From: CAZSXU01 sp964610505
Lineage (GTDB): Bacteria > Arandabacterota > Arandabacteria > JAGLYR01
Assembly: GCA_964610505.1 (NCBI GenBank)
Contig: CAZSXU010000023.1
Span: forward strand, 5,560-69,559
DNA length: 64,000 nt
Direction of reading: 5' to 3'
Part shown: positions 24,198 through 32,009 of the stretch, one piece after another
Numbering within the stretch: the first letter of the stretch is position 1
Layout of the letters: each line of letters starts with the position of its first letter
Program-made: the position numbers and the translations under genes
Notes under the pieces: generated by a model
Told to the model about the DNA's origin: nothing
What the model saw: the letters and a program-made list of their open reading frames with translations, nothing else
The model's database searches: none

Positions 24198-26387
24198 CTA
24201 GGACGATTCTCCGCCGGGCGTCTTCTCCTCGTCTGAGACCGTCTTGCTCTCGTCCGCGCCCGATTCCGTGTCCGACTCCTCCTCGGACTCTGCTTTCGCC
24301 TCGCCTTCCTCCTCCGTCCGTTCCGGGTCTGAGACCGCCTGTTCCGCTCCCGCGGCCGGCGGCGCCTCCCCGCCGGATTCGCGGGTGCCCTCATCGCCGT
24401 TGTCGGAGTCCTCTTTTCCCTCGGGCGCCGCGGCCTCACCGACTGTTTCGTTCTCGTACGATTCGGCGGCCTTGGCCTGTTCCGTCCCCGAGTCTTCGGC
24501 CGGCACGGGTTCTTCCACTCGCACCGGATGCGCGGCGCGGAACGTCTCCAGATCCTCCGGTCCGCGGCCCGAGAAGTACGCCCTTGCACTCAGTACAATG
24601 CGGCGATTCTGTGGATCCGCCCGGATCACCTTGAGCGGCAGTTCGTCTCCCTCGGCAAAGGCCAGTGCCGGCTTCTCCAGATTCTCGATCGCCAACTGGG
24701 ACAGAGGTACGAACCCCTCCAGCTCGTCAAGATCCACCACCACTCCCCGTTCGAGGAGTCGAGTGATCTGCCCGCTCACTTCGACGCCGGGCGCGTATTT
24801 CTCGACGAGCTCCTCCCACGGATTCTCCTGAACCTGCTTGAGACCGAGGGAGATCCTCCGGTTCTCCTTGTCCACGCTGAGAACCAGCACGTCCACGCGA
24901 TCGCCCTTCTTGACCACCTCGCTGGGATGCTTGATTCGCTTCGTCCATGACATATCCGAGATATGAACCAGACCGTCGATAGCCTCTTCAATCTCCACGA
25001 AGGCTCCGAAGCTGGTCAGATTCCGGACCTTGCCCGACAAGCGCGTACCCACGGGGTACTTCTCGTCGATCGTCAGCCATGGATCCGGTTCGATCTGCTT
25101 GATCCCCAGCGAGATCTTTTCGTTGCCCTGGTCCACCCGGAGCACCACGGCCTCAATCACGTCGCCCACCGCCACGACTTTCGAAGGATGGCGAATGTGG
25201 CGCGTCCACGACATCTCCGAGACATGGATCAGGCCTTCGATTCCCTTCTCCAGCTCCACAAAGGCGCCATAGTCGGTGATGCTCACGACCTTGCCCCGGA
25301 CGCGACTTCCAACGGGGTAGCGCTCTTCCACGTTCTCCCACGGATAGGGCGTCAGTTGCTTGAGACCCAGAGAAATCCGTTCGCGCTCCTTATCGAAGTC
25401 CAGCACCTTGACCTTGATGGTGTCTCCAATCGCCACCATCTCCGATGGGTGCGACACGCGGCCCCAGGACAGGTCGGTGATATGGAGAAGCCCGTCGATC
25501 CCCCCGAGATCCACGAAAGCCCCGAAGTCCGTGATGTTCTTCACCACGCCCTCTCGGATCTGGCCCTTCTCGATCTCCTGGAGAACCTTGGCCTTCTTCA
25601 CGGCCCGTTCTTCCTCAAGGACGACCCGCCGCGAGACAACGATGTTCCGGCGGCGCTTGTTCAACTTGATCACCCGGAATTCCAGGATCTGGCCGATGAG
25701 CTCGTCCAGGTTCGGTACCTGGCGCAGCGCCACCTGCGAGCCCGGGAGAAACGCCTCCACACCGAACAGGTCTACGACCAGACCCCCCTTGATTCGTCGG
25801 AGCAGCCTGCCCGGCACAACGGCCTGCTCATCGTACGCGTCCTTGATCTTGTCCCAGACCCGCATGAAGTGAGCGCGCTGCTTGGAGAGAACGACCAGAC
25901 CGTCCTGGTTCTCCATTCGCTCGAGAAACACCTCGATCTCATCGCCCACCGTCACCTCGGGCGGGTCCGAGAACTCCGAAATGGGGATGGCCCCCTCGGA
26001 CTTGAAGCCAACGTCGACCAGCACCTCCGACTCGCCGACGTGGAGAACGCGACCCTTGACGATTTCGCCCTCCTCGATATCCCGGAGGGTGTCCTCGTAG
26101 AGCGCCATCATTCCTGCGATTTCTTCGTCCGAGTACTCGGACTCTTCCTGTTCGACGAGGACGGTTCGCCCCTTCTTGGACGACCGCTTCTCTTCACCCT
26201 CCTCCGCCGCAGCGGTCTTCTCCGCCGGAGCCGTCTTCTCCGCCGGAGCACTTTGCTCGGCTGGAGCACTTTGCTCGGCTGGAGGGTTCTCCTCGGCCGG
26301 AGGATTCTCCTCGGCCTGCTTCACCTGCTCCGCGGGTTCCTGATCCGCGGACTTTTCCTGTTCCGGATGATCCGTTTCCTGCATCAA
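24198..26387 (-). CDS. rpsA: 30S ribosomal protein S1
   Basis: S1 brings mRNA to the ribosome. The 729-residue protein contains six S1 OB-fold repeats between about residues 105 and 620. Examples are 'GRVLHVGESEVLVDVGFKSE', 'ITDFGAFVDLGGIDGLLHIT', 'ITDYGAFVELEKGIEGLIHV' and 'LTSFGAFVEIEEAIDGLVHI'. Unusually, it has a roughly 100-residue acidic, repeat-containing N-terminus and a roughly 95-residue Glu/Ser-rich C-terminus. ispH and the cmk-plsC fusion precede it, the same neighbourhood in which ispH and rpsA are fused in some clostridia. Confidence 0.96.
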   Translation of the reverse strand: MMQETDHPEQEKSADQEPAEQVKQAEENPPAEENPPAEQSAPAEQSAPAEKTAPAEKTAAAEEGEEKRSSKKGRTVLVEQEESEYSDEEIAGMMALYEDTLRDIEEGEIVKGRVLHVGESEVLVDVGFKSEGAIPISEFSDPPEVTVGDEIEVFLERMENQDGLVVLSKQRAHFMRVWDKIKDAYDEQAVVPGRLLRRIKGGLVVDLFGVEAFLPGSQVALRQVPNLDELIGQILEFRVIKLNKRRRNIVVSRRVVLEEERAVKKAKVLQEIEKGQIREGVVKNITDFGAFVDLGGIDGLLHITDLSWGRVSHPSEMVAIGDTIKVKVLDFDKERERISLGLKQLTPYPWENVEERYPVGSRVRGKVVSITDYGAFVELEKGIEGLIHVSEMSWTRHIRHPSKVVAVGDVIEAVVLRVDQGNEKISLGIKQIEPDPWLTIDEKYPVGTRLSGKVRNLTSFGAFVEIEEAIDGLVHISDMSWTKRIKHPSEVVKKGDRVDVLVLSVDKENRRISLGLKQVQENPWEELVEKYAPGVEVSGQITRLLERGVVVDLDELEGFVPLSQLAIENLEKPALAFAEGDELPLKVIRADPQNRRIVLSARAYFSGRGPEDLETFRAAHPVRVEEPVPAEDSGTEQAKAAESYENETVGEAAAPEGKEDSDNGDEGTRESGGEAPPAAGAEQAVSDPERTEEEGEAKAESEEESDTESGADESKTVSDEEKTPGGESS
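26208..26315 (-). repeat. 18-bp tandem repeat inside rpsA
   Basis: Six copies of an 18-base unit encode AEENPP, AEENPP, AEQSAP, AEQSAP, AEKTAP and AEKTAA near the S1 N-terminus (residues 25-60). Adjacent copies form pairs at the DNA level, as if by recent slippage or unequal exchange. The period keeps the reading frame, so copy number can vary without breaking the gene. Confidence 0.85.
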
Positions 26388-26445
26388 CTCGATATTCCCC
26401 CTCTTCTATTAGATTTAGGCTCCGCCTCAAGGCACGGGACCGAGC

Positions 26446-27309
26446 CTAGGTACTCCCGACATCATACTTCATTCCCGCGATTCTTTCAAGGCCTCTGACG
26501 ACATCCTGAACGAGCCATTCCGGAGTCGAGGCCCCGGCCGTCACCCCCACCGACGCCGCAGAGCCGAACCATTCCGTTTTCAGCTCCGAATCGGTTTCGA
26601 TATGGTAGGTCGGGCGCCCGGTGCGCCGGCAGATTCTCGCCAGCCGCGTCGTGTTGGCGCTGTTGCGGCCCCCCACAACGACCATCACATCCGCTTTTCG
26701 GGCTACCTCGCGGGTCGCCTCCTGGATCGAGGCGGTCGAGCTACAGATGGTGTTATATACCACAAGTTCGCGAGTCTTTTCAACCAGAAGTGCGACGATC
26801 TTCGAGAAATATTCCTCCGAGAGGGTGGTCTGGGCGATGACCCCGATGGCCGGTTGGGCACCCAGGCGCTCAACGTCCGCTTCCTCGGCCACCACGCGTG
26901 AAGACTTCCCGGCATGGCCCAGGATCCCCTGAACCTCCGGATGTGACGCCTCTCCCACGACGACCGTCAGGTACCCCCGCTCTCCCAGCAGGCGGGCGTA
27001 GCGCTGTGCGTTTTGGACAAACGGGCAGGTGGCGTCCACGATCTCGATCCCGCGCCGTCGGGCCTCATCGACGATTCTCGGGTCGACCCCGTGTGAACGG
27101 ACGATGACGGTCCCGGATTCGACGTCGCTCAGACTCGGCACGGCCACCACGCCCTCATCGGCCAACTTCCGGACGACCTGAGGATTATGGATGAGGGGCC
27201 CCAGCGTGTAAACGGGCCTCGGGCGCGAATGGGCGGCCTCCGAGGCCATTCGAATGGCCCGCTTCACACCAAAGCAAAAACCCGCGTTCTTGACGACGTC
27301 GATTCTCAT
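26446..27309 (-). CDS. ispH: 4-hydroxy-3-methylbut-2-enyl diphosphate reductase
   Basis: The enzyme performs the last step of the MEP pathway, making IPP and DMAPP. The 287-residue protein has the three Fe-S cluster cysteines in their usual contexts: 'NAGFCFGVKRAI' (Cys12), 'DATCPFVQNAQRYA' (about 95) and 'NTICSSTASIQEATREVA' (about 192). The substrate-binding 'GGRNSANTTRLA' is also present. The gene lies 58 bases upstream of rpsA. A 143-base gap with no visible feature separates it from the cmk-plsC fusion gene. Confidence 0.97.
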   Translation of the reverse strand: MRIDVVKNAGFCFGVKRAIRMASEAAHSRPRPVYTLGPLIHNPQVVRKLADEGVVAVPSLSDVESGTVIVRSHGVDPRIVDEARRRGIEIVDATCPFVQNAQRYARLLGERGYLTVVVGEASHPEVQGILGHAGKSSRVVAEEADVERLGAQPAIGVIAQTTLSEEYFSKIVALLVEKTRELVVYNTICSSTASIQEATREVARKADVMVVVGGRNSANTTRLARICRRTGRPTYHIETDSELKTEWFGSAASVGVTAGASTPEWLVQDVVRGLERIAGMKYDVGST

Positions 27310-27452
27310 GAAGATCTCAGGGCCCCTGCCCGGGGCGGACGAGCTCTCGAAAAAGAATCCTCCCGGTTCGCTGGCTCATCACGGCTCTCCGGCGCTCTCT
27401 TTGGAACCGCGATGAGCCCCCGCCGATCCAGCGGCCTTGTGTCCACCGGACA

Positions 27453-28889
27453 TCACGATGTCCTCTCTGCGGCGGCCTTGAGCCGGCCGATCTCTTCCAT
27501 CACTCGATCGCTGAGGTGGCGCGCGGCCGACGATCGCCCTCTGCTCGATTCCGTCTCGGGAAAAACCGCGCTCGCGAACCGCACGCACAGCCTCCCGCGC
27601 CGCACGAAGTTCAGCCAGAAGCCCCTCGTCCCCGAGATGTAGGCCGGCACAATGGGTACGCCGGCGCCCATGGCGAGCGCTCCCATTCCCGGCAGCGGTC
27701 GGCCCAGGCGTCCGGATTTCTGCCGAGTCCCCTCCGGAAAGACAAGCAGCGCCTCTCCCGAGCACAACAGATCCTGAGCCGCTTTCAACCCTTTCCGATC
27801 CACTCCCTCACGATTGATGGGAATGGCGTTAAAGGACGAAATCAGCCAGCCGAAGAGACGATTTCGAAAGAGCTCCCTCTTCGCCAGGAAGTGGACCTCT
27901 CTGGGAATCGCCGTCCCCACCAGGGGCGGATCCCAAAAGGAGACGTGGTTGCACGCGACGATGCATCCGCCCGGAAAGGGAACCCGGCTTCGGCCGAGGA
28001 CCCGAAACCCGGTGAGCACGCTTCCCAGGAAATTGAGCACCCGCCAGAAGAAACCGTACACGGGGCGCATCGACCGCGTGCCCTTGAGGATCTCCCCGCG
28101 CGCCGCCCGCTCCCTCATCGCCGCTTCCACGGACCGAACACGCTCCACGACGACCGCAACCTGTTCGTCGATCGTCAGGTGGGTCGTATCCACCTCGACG
28201 GCGCCCTCCGGTTTTCGAAGCGGAGAATGTTCCCGACCCGAGTCCTGTGCATCCCGCGCGTTCAGATCCCGCTCCACCTCCCCCAGGCTCACGGGTATCC
28301 CGGCCTCCGCCAGCTCGCGCCGCCGCCGCTCGGCTCTCGCCCGGACCGAAGCCGTCAGGAACACTTTGACTTCGGCCTCCGGCATCACCACCGTACCGCT
28401 GTCCCGGCCTTCCAGTACGACGCCGCCCCCGGCGCAAAGATCCCTCTGCACATCCGTGAGAGCCTTGCGCACCCCGGGATCCCGGGCAATCGCCGACGCC
28501 GCCCTCGTCATCTCGGGACGCCGGATCTCTTCGCTGATGTCCCGCCCGTCGGCCCGGATTCGAAGGACCGCACCCGAAACCTGCATCCGTAGATCCATCT
28601 CCCGAGCGAGGGTTTCGAGGTCTCGGGAGTTGTCGAGATCGACCCTCTCTCGGCTCGCCTTCCACGCTACCGCCCGGTAGAGGGCCCCGCTGTCGACGTA
28701 CCGATAGGCCAGAATCTCCGCCACCCGTCGCGCCGTGGTGCTCTTGCCCGACCCCGCGGGACCATCGATGGTCACCGCCGGCCGGAGTGCGCTCCCCGAG
28801 CTCGATCCGCGATCTACGTGTTCCCCCGACATTGTCTCCGTCGCTCCCCCGTCTGCTCCGACCTCAGGCGCGCCTCCCCCGTCGGACAT
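27453..28889 (-). CDS. Cytidylate kinase / 1-acylglycerol-3-phosphate acyltransferase fusion
   Basis: This is one 478-residue frame with two complete enzymes. Residues about 36-260 form CMP/dCMP kinase: P-loop 'TIDGPAGSGKSTTARRVAE', 'YRYVDSGALYRAVAWKAS' and 'VVLEGRDSGTVVMPEA'. Residues about 275-478 form a PlsC-type acyltransferase: the catalytic HX4D in 'ACNHVSFWDPPLVG', then 'FNAIPINREGVDRKG' and 'LLVFPEGTRQKSGRLGRP'. Separate cmk and plsC genes are neighbours in many genomes; here no stop separates them. An in-frame ATG at 28832 with GGAG upstream is an alternative start. Confidence 0.93.
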   Translation of the reverse strand: MSDGGGAPEVGADGGATETMSGEHVDRGSSSGSALRPAVTIDGPAGSGKSTTARRVAEILAYRYVDSGALYRAVAWKASRERVDLDNSRDLETLAREMDLRMQVSGAVLRIRADGRDISEEIRRPEMTRAASAIARDPGVRKALTDVQRDLCAGGGVVLEGRDSGTVVMPEAEVKVFLTASVRARAERRRRELAEAGIPVSLGEVERDLNARDAQDSGREHSPLRKPEGAVEVDTTHLTIDEQVAVVVERVRSVEAAMRERAARGEILKGTRSMRPVYGFFWRVLNFLGSVLTGFRVLGRSRVPFPGGCIVACNHVSFWDPPLVGTAIPREVHFLAKRELFRNRLFGWLISSFNAIPINREGVDRKGLKAAQDLLCSGEALLVFPEGTRQKSGRLGRPLPGMGALAMGAGVPIVPAYISGTRGFWLNFVRRGRLCVRFASAVFPETESSRGRSSAARHLSDRVMEEIGRLKAAAERTS

Positions 28890-28904
28890 GGCCGCCCCCG
28901 TCGC

Positions 28905-29636
28905 CTACCGGCCGTCCTCCGAATCGGCCGGTGTCGCCTGCGGATCGAGCCCGAGCCGCCGTCGCAGGTCATCGATCTCCGCGCGCTCCAGCCGCCGCCA
29001 CTCGCCGGGACGCAGTTGGCCGAGTTCCAGGGGACCCAGCGCCGTTCGAACCAGGGACTTGACCTCGAATCCCAACCGCGCCAGCATCCTCCGGATTTCC
29101 CGTTTCCTCCCCTCGGCCAGAACGATGTGGAGCTCGCTCTGTTCCCGCTCGGACCGAATCACCGACGCGCGTTGGGGACGCGCCATTCCGTCACCGAGCA
29201 GCACACCGCGCCGCAGGCGGTCGAGGTCGTTCTGAGTGACGCGGCCGTCAACCGTCACGCGATAGGTCTTCGAGAGACCGAATCGCGGGTGCGCCACGCG
29301 GTGCGCCATTTCTCCATCGTTGGTGAGAAGAAGGAGGCCCTCCGAGTCCTTGTCGAGGCGCCCCACCGGAAACAACCGTTCCGGGACATCCTGGAGGATG
29401 GAGGCGACCGTCCGCCGTCCCCACGGGTCGTCGAGGGTGACGAGCATCCCTCTCGGCTTGTTCAGAATGAGACTGATCGTCGTTCGCGGCAGACCTACCG
29501 CTCGCCCGTCCACTCGAACGGTGTCCGTCATCGGATCAATCTGCGAACCCATCCGGCGGACGGTCTCGCCGTTGACTTCCACACGTCCTTCGTCGATGAT
29601 CCGATCGCAATGGCGGCGCGACCCGACTCCCGCCAT
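28905..29636 (-). CDS. rluB: Ribosomal large-subunit pseudouridine synthase B
   Basis: RluB modifies 23S rRNA. The frame has an S4 domain ('GSRRHCDRIIDEGRVEVNGE') and the RsuA-type catalytic domain with 'PVGRLDKDSEGLLLLTNDGE' (catalytic Asp), 'GLSKTYRVTVDGRV' and 'ILAEGRKREIRRML'-like 'VLAEGRKREIRRMLARLGFE'. The first ATG (29636) starts at MAGVGSRR. The codons just upstream read RLNRFLS, the usual beginning of this family, but offer no standard start before running into scpB. The true initiation site is therefore uncertain. Confidence 0.9.
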   Translation of the reverse strand: MAGVGSRRHCDRIIDEGRVEVNGETVRRMGSQIDPMTDTVRVDGRAVGLPRTTISLILNKPRGMLVTLDDPWGRRTVASILQDVPERLFPVGRLDKDSEGLLLLTNDGEMAHRVAHPRFGLSKTYRVTVDGRVTQNDLDRLRRGVLLGDGMARPQRASVIRSEREQSELHIVLAEGRKREIRRMLARLGFEVKSLVRTALGPLELGQLRPGEWRRLERAEIDDLRRRLGLDPQATPADSEDGR

Positions 29637-29650
29637 CGAGAGGAAGCGAT

Positions 29651-30388
29651 TTAACCTGAAGGTTCCCGTTGGGGTTCTCCTGCCGGCTCGGGTTCCAGTT
29701 CTCGCCGGGAATCACCGGCCGGTTCGGGTTCCGATTCGTCCCCGGATTCCCCCGCCGTTTCCGTCTCGGGCTCTCGCAGGGGCTCTCCCGCCGCGCCCGC
29801 CTCCGGCCTCCCGAGACTTCGCTCCCGTACCAGTTCCTCCATCTCTTCGATGCTGGGGAGATCCTGGAGAAGATTCAGGCCGAAGTGCTCAAGAAACTCT
29901 TTCGTCGTTCCGAAGAGCAGGGGCCGCCCGGGCGTATCTCTGCGTCCGACGACGGTAACCAGGTTCCGTTCGAGAAGCGTCCGCAGGACGCCGTCCACAT
30001 CGACGCCGCGAATTTCCGAGATCTCCGCCTTGGCAATGGGTTGCTTGTACGCCACGATGGACAGTGTTTCCAGAGCTGCGTTCGACAGCCGGGTCTTCTG
30101 CTTTCCCCGGAACAGCCGCTCGACCCAGTGCGAAAACCGCGGGCGCGTGCAGAGCTGGAACCCGCCCGCCACCTGAACCAGGTGGAACGCCGTACTCTCC
30201 CGCTCGTAGAACTCGGCCAGGCGGGTCAGCGCGGCCCGGACCTCCGCCGGTCCACTGCCCTCCACCAGCGCGCTCAGCTTCTGCACCGATAACGGAGCGT
30301 CCGACGCGAACAGAAGCGCCTCGACGATTCTCGGAAGGGGATTCGCCCCGCCGTCTACACCGGAGGCGGATTTCTCTTCTCGATCCAT
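29651..30388 (-). CDS. scpB: Segregation and condensation protein B
   Basis: ScpB binds the SMC-ScpA complex for chromosome condensation. The 245-residue protein has the tandem winged-helix core (about 15-185) with 'IVEALLFASDAPLSVQKL' and 'ALETLSIVAYKQPIAKAEIS' and 'RGVDVDGVLRTLLERNLVT'. The last 50 residues are an acidic, repetitive tail (units such as ESEPEPAGDSRRELEPEPAG). It overlaps the 3' end of scpA by 34 bases, indicating coupled translation. Confidence 0.94.
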   Translation of the reverse strand: MDREEKSASGVDGGANPLPRIVEALLFASDAPLSVQKLSALVEGSGPAEVRAALTRLAEFYERESTAFHLVQVAGGFQLCTRPRFSHWVERLFRGKQKTRLSNAALETLSIVAYKQPIAKAEISEIRGVDVDGVLRTLLERNLVTVVGRRDTPGRPLLFGTTKEFLEHFGLNLLQDLPSIEEMEELVRERSLGRPEAGAAGEPLREPETETAGESGDESEPEPAGDSRRELEPEPAGEPQREPSG

Positions 30389-31125
30389 ATCTCGCCAAAC
30401 CTCCTCGTTTGCCCGATGTCCACTCTCCGGGTCCGGACCAGATCCAGCAGGGCCACCAGGGTGACGACGATCTGCAGGCGGCTTACTCCGTCGACGAAGA
30501 GATCCTCGAAAAGCACTCTGGGACTTCGGTCCAGGCGATTCATGATCTCCGCCGCCGTTTCCTCGATGGAGAATCCCTCCTGCTCGACGGCGTGACTTTC
30601 GTAATGACGGGCTCGCTCGAGAACGCTGCCGAACGCCTTCATGAGGTCGTAGAGCGTCGCCGGTTCCAGATCCGGAGCGTCCCCGGTTTCGGGAAGGACC
30701 TCCTTTGCCCCCCTGGCGAAGAACAGTGCACGATCCTTCTGCAAGCCCCTGAGTGTGGTCGCGGCCTCTTTGAACTTCTGGTACTCCAGCAGGCGATCCA
30801 CCAGTTCCCGCCGCGGATCTTCCTCGGCCTCCTCGCCCTCGGAGGACTTCGGCAGCAACATCCTGGCCTTGATGCGCATCAGCGTTGCGGCCATAAGCAG
30901 GAACTCACCGGCCGATTCCAAATCGGAGATGGGGATACGCTGGACATACGAGAGATATTGCTCCGTGATCCGGGCAATCGGAATATCGTAGATATTGATC
31001 TCTTCCTGTTTGATGAGAAAGAGAAGCAGATCCAGAGGGCCTTCGAACTGCTCCAGCTTCACCTGGTAGGATTGCGAGTCTTCCGGCTCGCGAGTCGCGC
31101 GAGCCTCCACCGGATCGTCGGTCAT
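30355..31125 (-). CDS. scpA: Segregation and condensation protein A
   Basis: ScpA is the kleisin subunit of the bacterial SMC complex. The 256-residue protein starts at 31125 (MTDDPVEARA), which puts the conserved 'YQVKLEQFEGPLDLLLFLIK' near residue 22 and overlaps the trpS-remnant stop by ATGA. It also has 'INIYDIPIARITEQYLSYV' and the C-terminal winged helix with 'VTLVALLDLVRTRRVDIGQ'. A longer open frame upstream (to 31260) lacks family similarity and overlaps the remnant. Confidence 0.94.
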   Translation of the reverse strand: MTDDPVEARATREPEDSQSYQVKLEQFEGPLDLLLFLIKQEEINIYDIPIARITEQYLSYVQRIPISDLESAGEFLLMAATLMRIKARMLLPKSSEGEEAEEDPRRELVDRLLEYQKFKEAATTLRGLQKDRALFFARGAKEVLPETGDAPDLEPATLYDLMKAFGSVLERARHYESHAVEQEGFSIEETAAEIMNRLDRSPRVLFEDLFVDGVSRLQIVVTLVALLDLVRTRRVDIGQTRRFGEIWIEKRNPPPV

Positions 31126-31352
31126 TCCGGACGCCCTATCCCGATTCGAATCAGTCGTTCCCGGCAATCGCTGCACCCCAGCATTCCCTGTTCGCACGCA
31201 TGTCGGACCGAAGGCGACTCGGCCGAGTTCCATGTCGCATGGAGATCGAATACTTCGCACTCATCCGGCCGCCCGCGATCCTGCCGGTAGATCTTGCGCG
31301 GGTCGGACCGCAACCCCATCACCAGCCGCCGGACCTCCGCCGTTGCGGACAT
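31122..31352 (-). pseudogene. trpS: trpS 3' remnant (tryptophanyl-tRNA synthetase C-terminus)
   Basis: The open frame of 76 residues matches only the end of TrpRS. 'AEVRRLVMGLRSDPRK' corresponds to the segment after the KMSKS loop. 'RGRPDECEVFDLH' corresponds to the usual DPGDPexCpVfxLH, and 'ACEQGMLGCSDCRERL' to the GC...GIGCxDCK ending. The Rossmann catalytic domain with HIGH is absent: a TGA lies about 57 bases upstream in frame and nothing similar follows. It overlaps scpA by ATGA, as intact trpS does in the conserved trpS-scpA-scpB cluster. It is most likely a deletion remnant retained for coupling or promoter function. Expression as a peptide is possible but unproven. Confidence 0.72.
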
Positions 31353-31524
31353 CGATCGTCTTCCACTCGAAAGGGCGACCTGTTCCCATCCATCCCCGGC
31401 CGCCGTTCATCTCACCGTTTCCCGAGGCTAACGCAGTTCTTGAATCTTAGTGGTCTGCACGGGTTTCGTCAACCCCGCGCTTCGGCCGGGCCCCGTGGAC
31501 CTAGCCCTCTGGGGAGGCTCCGGG

Positions 31525-31899
31525 CTATGAGCTCTCCTCGGCCGGTTCGGGAGCGATGACCTCGATGGAGACCTTCTTCTTGCCCGAGATGTTGCAACCG
31601 GCCGTGATCTCCACCTCATCCCCGATCTCGGCGTCACGAATCATGAACAGCGCTTCCTGATGTTCCTTGTCGACCTGGGACTTGAAGTGCTGTTCGATGA
31701 TCTTCTTGCCGTTGAGCTCTACCGTGATCTTGTTGACGTAGTGTTGCCCGGCGTCACGGACCGCGTGGAACACGCGAATCTGAAGAATGTGGGTCTCGAC
31801 GTCAAAAGACGCCTCGACGCCGGAGGGCCCGTGTCCGGAGGCCGCCCCGGACAGGAGCAGCACCACGAGAACGGTCACCGAAACGACGAGTCGGACCAT
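31525..31899 (-). CDS. Secreted desulfoferrodoxin-fold (SORL-like) small protein
   Basis: This 124-residue protein has a cleavable signal peptide (cleavage near SGAASG|HG) and one small beta domain. 'VFHAVRDAGQHYVNKITVEL' resembles the HP...HYIxWIxL strand of superoxide reductases, and 'EVEITAGCNISGKKKVSIEV' resembles the CNxHG iron-ligand loop, but with Ser in place of the ligand His. The fold assignment is moderate, and an active iron centre is doubtful. The start at 31899 has GGAAGGAGAG upstream. It is separated from the trpS remnant by about 170 bases and from the C69 peptidase gene by about 110. Confidence 0.5.
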   Translation of the reverse strand: MVRLVVSVTVLVVLLLSGAASGHGPSGVEASFDVETHILQIRVFHAVRDAGQHYVNKITVELNGKKIIEQHFKSQVDKEHQEALFMIRDAEIGDEVEITAGCNISGKKKVSIEVIAPEPAEESS

Positions 31900-32009
31900 C
31901 TCACTCTCCTTCCGACGGTAATCACCCGGCGGTACGTCCCAACAGACATTCTGCCTGTCGGTTACCGCCATTACATGACAAGCTTGTTTAGATTCATTGG
32001 CCTTGTGGA

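Noticed and set aside
24963..26498. A 511-codon frame antisense to rpsA
   Set aside because: It is the shadow of the S1 repeats; its translation is a His/Leu/Arg-rich sequence that follows the S1 periodicity.
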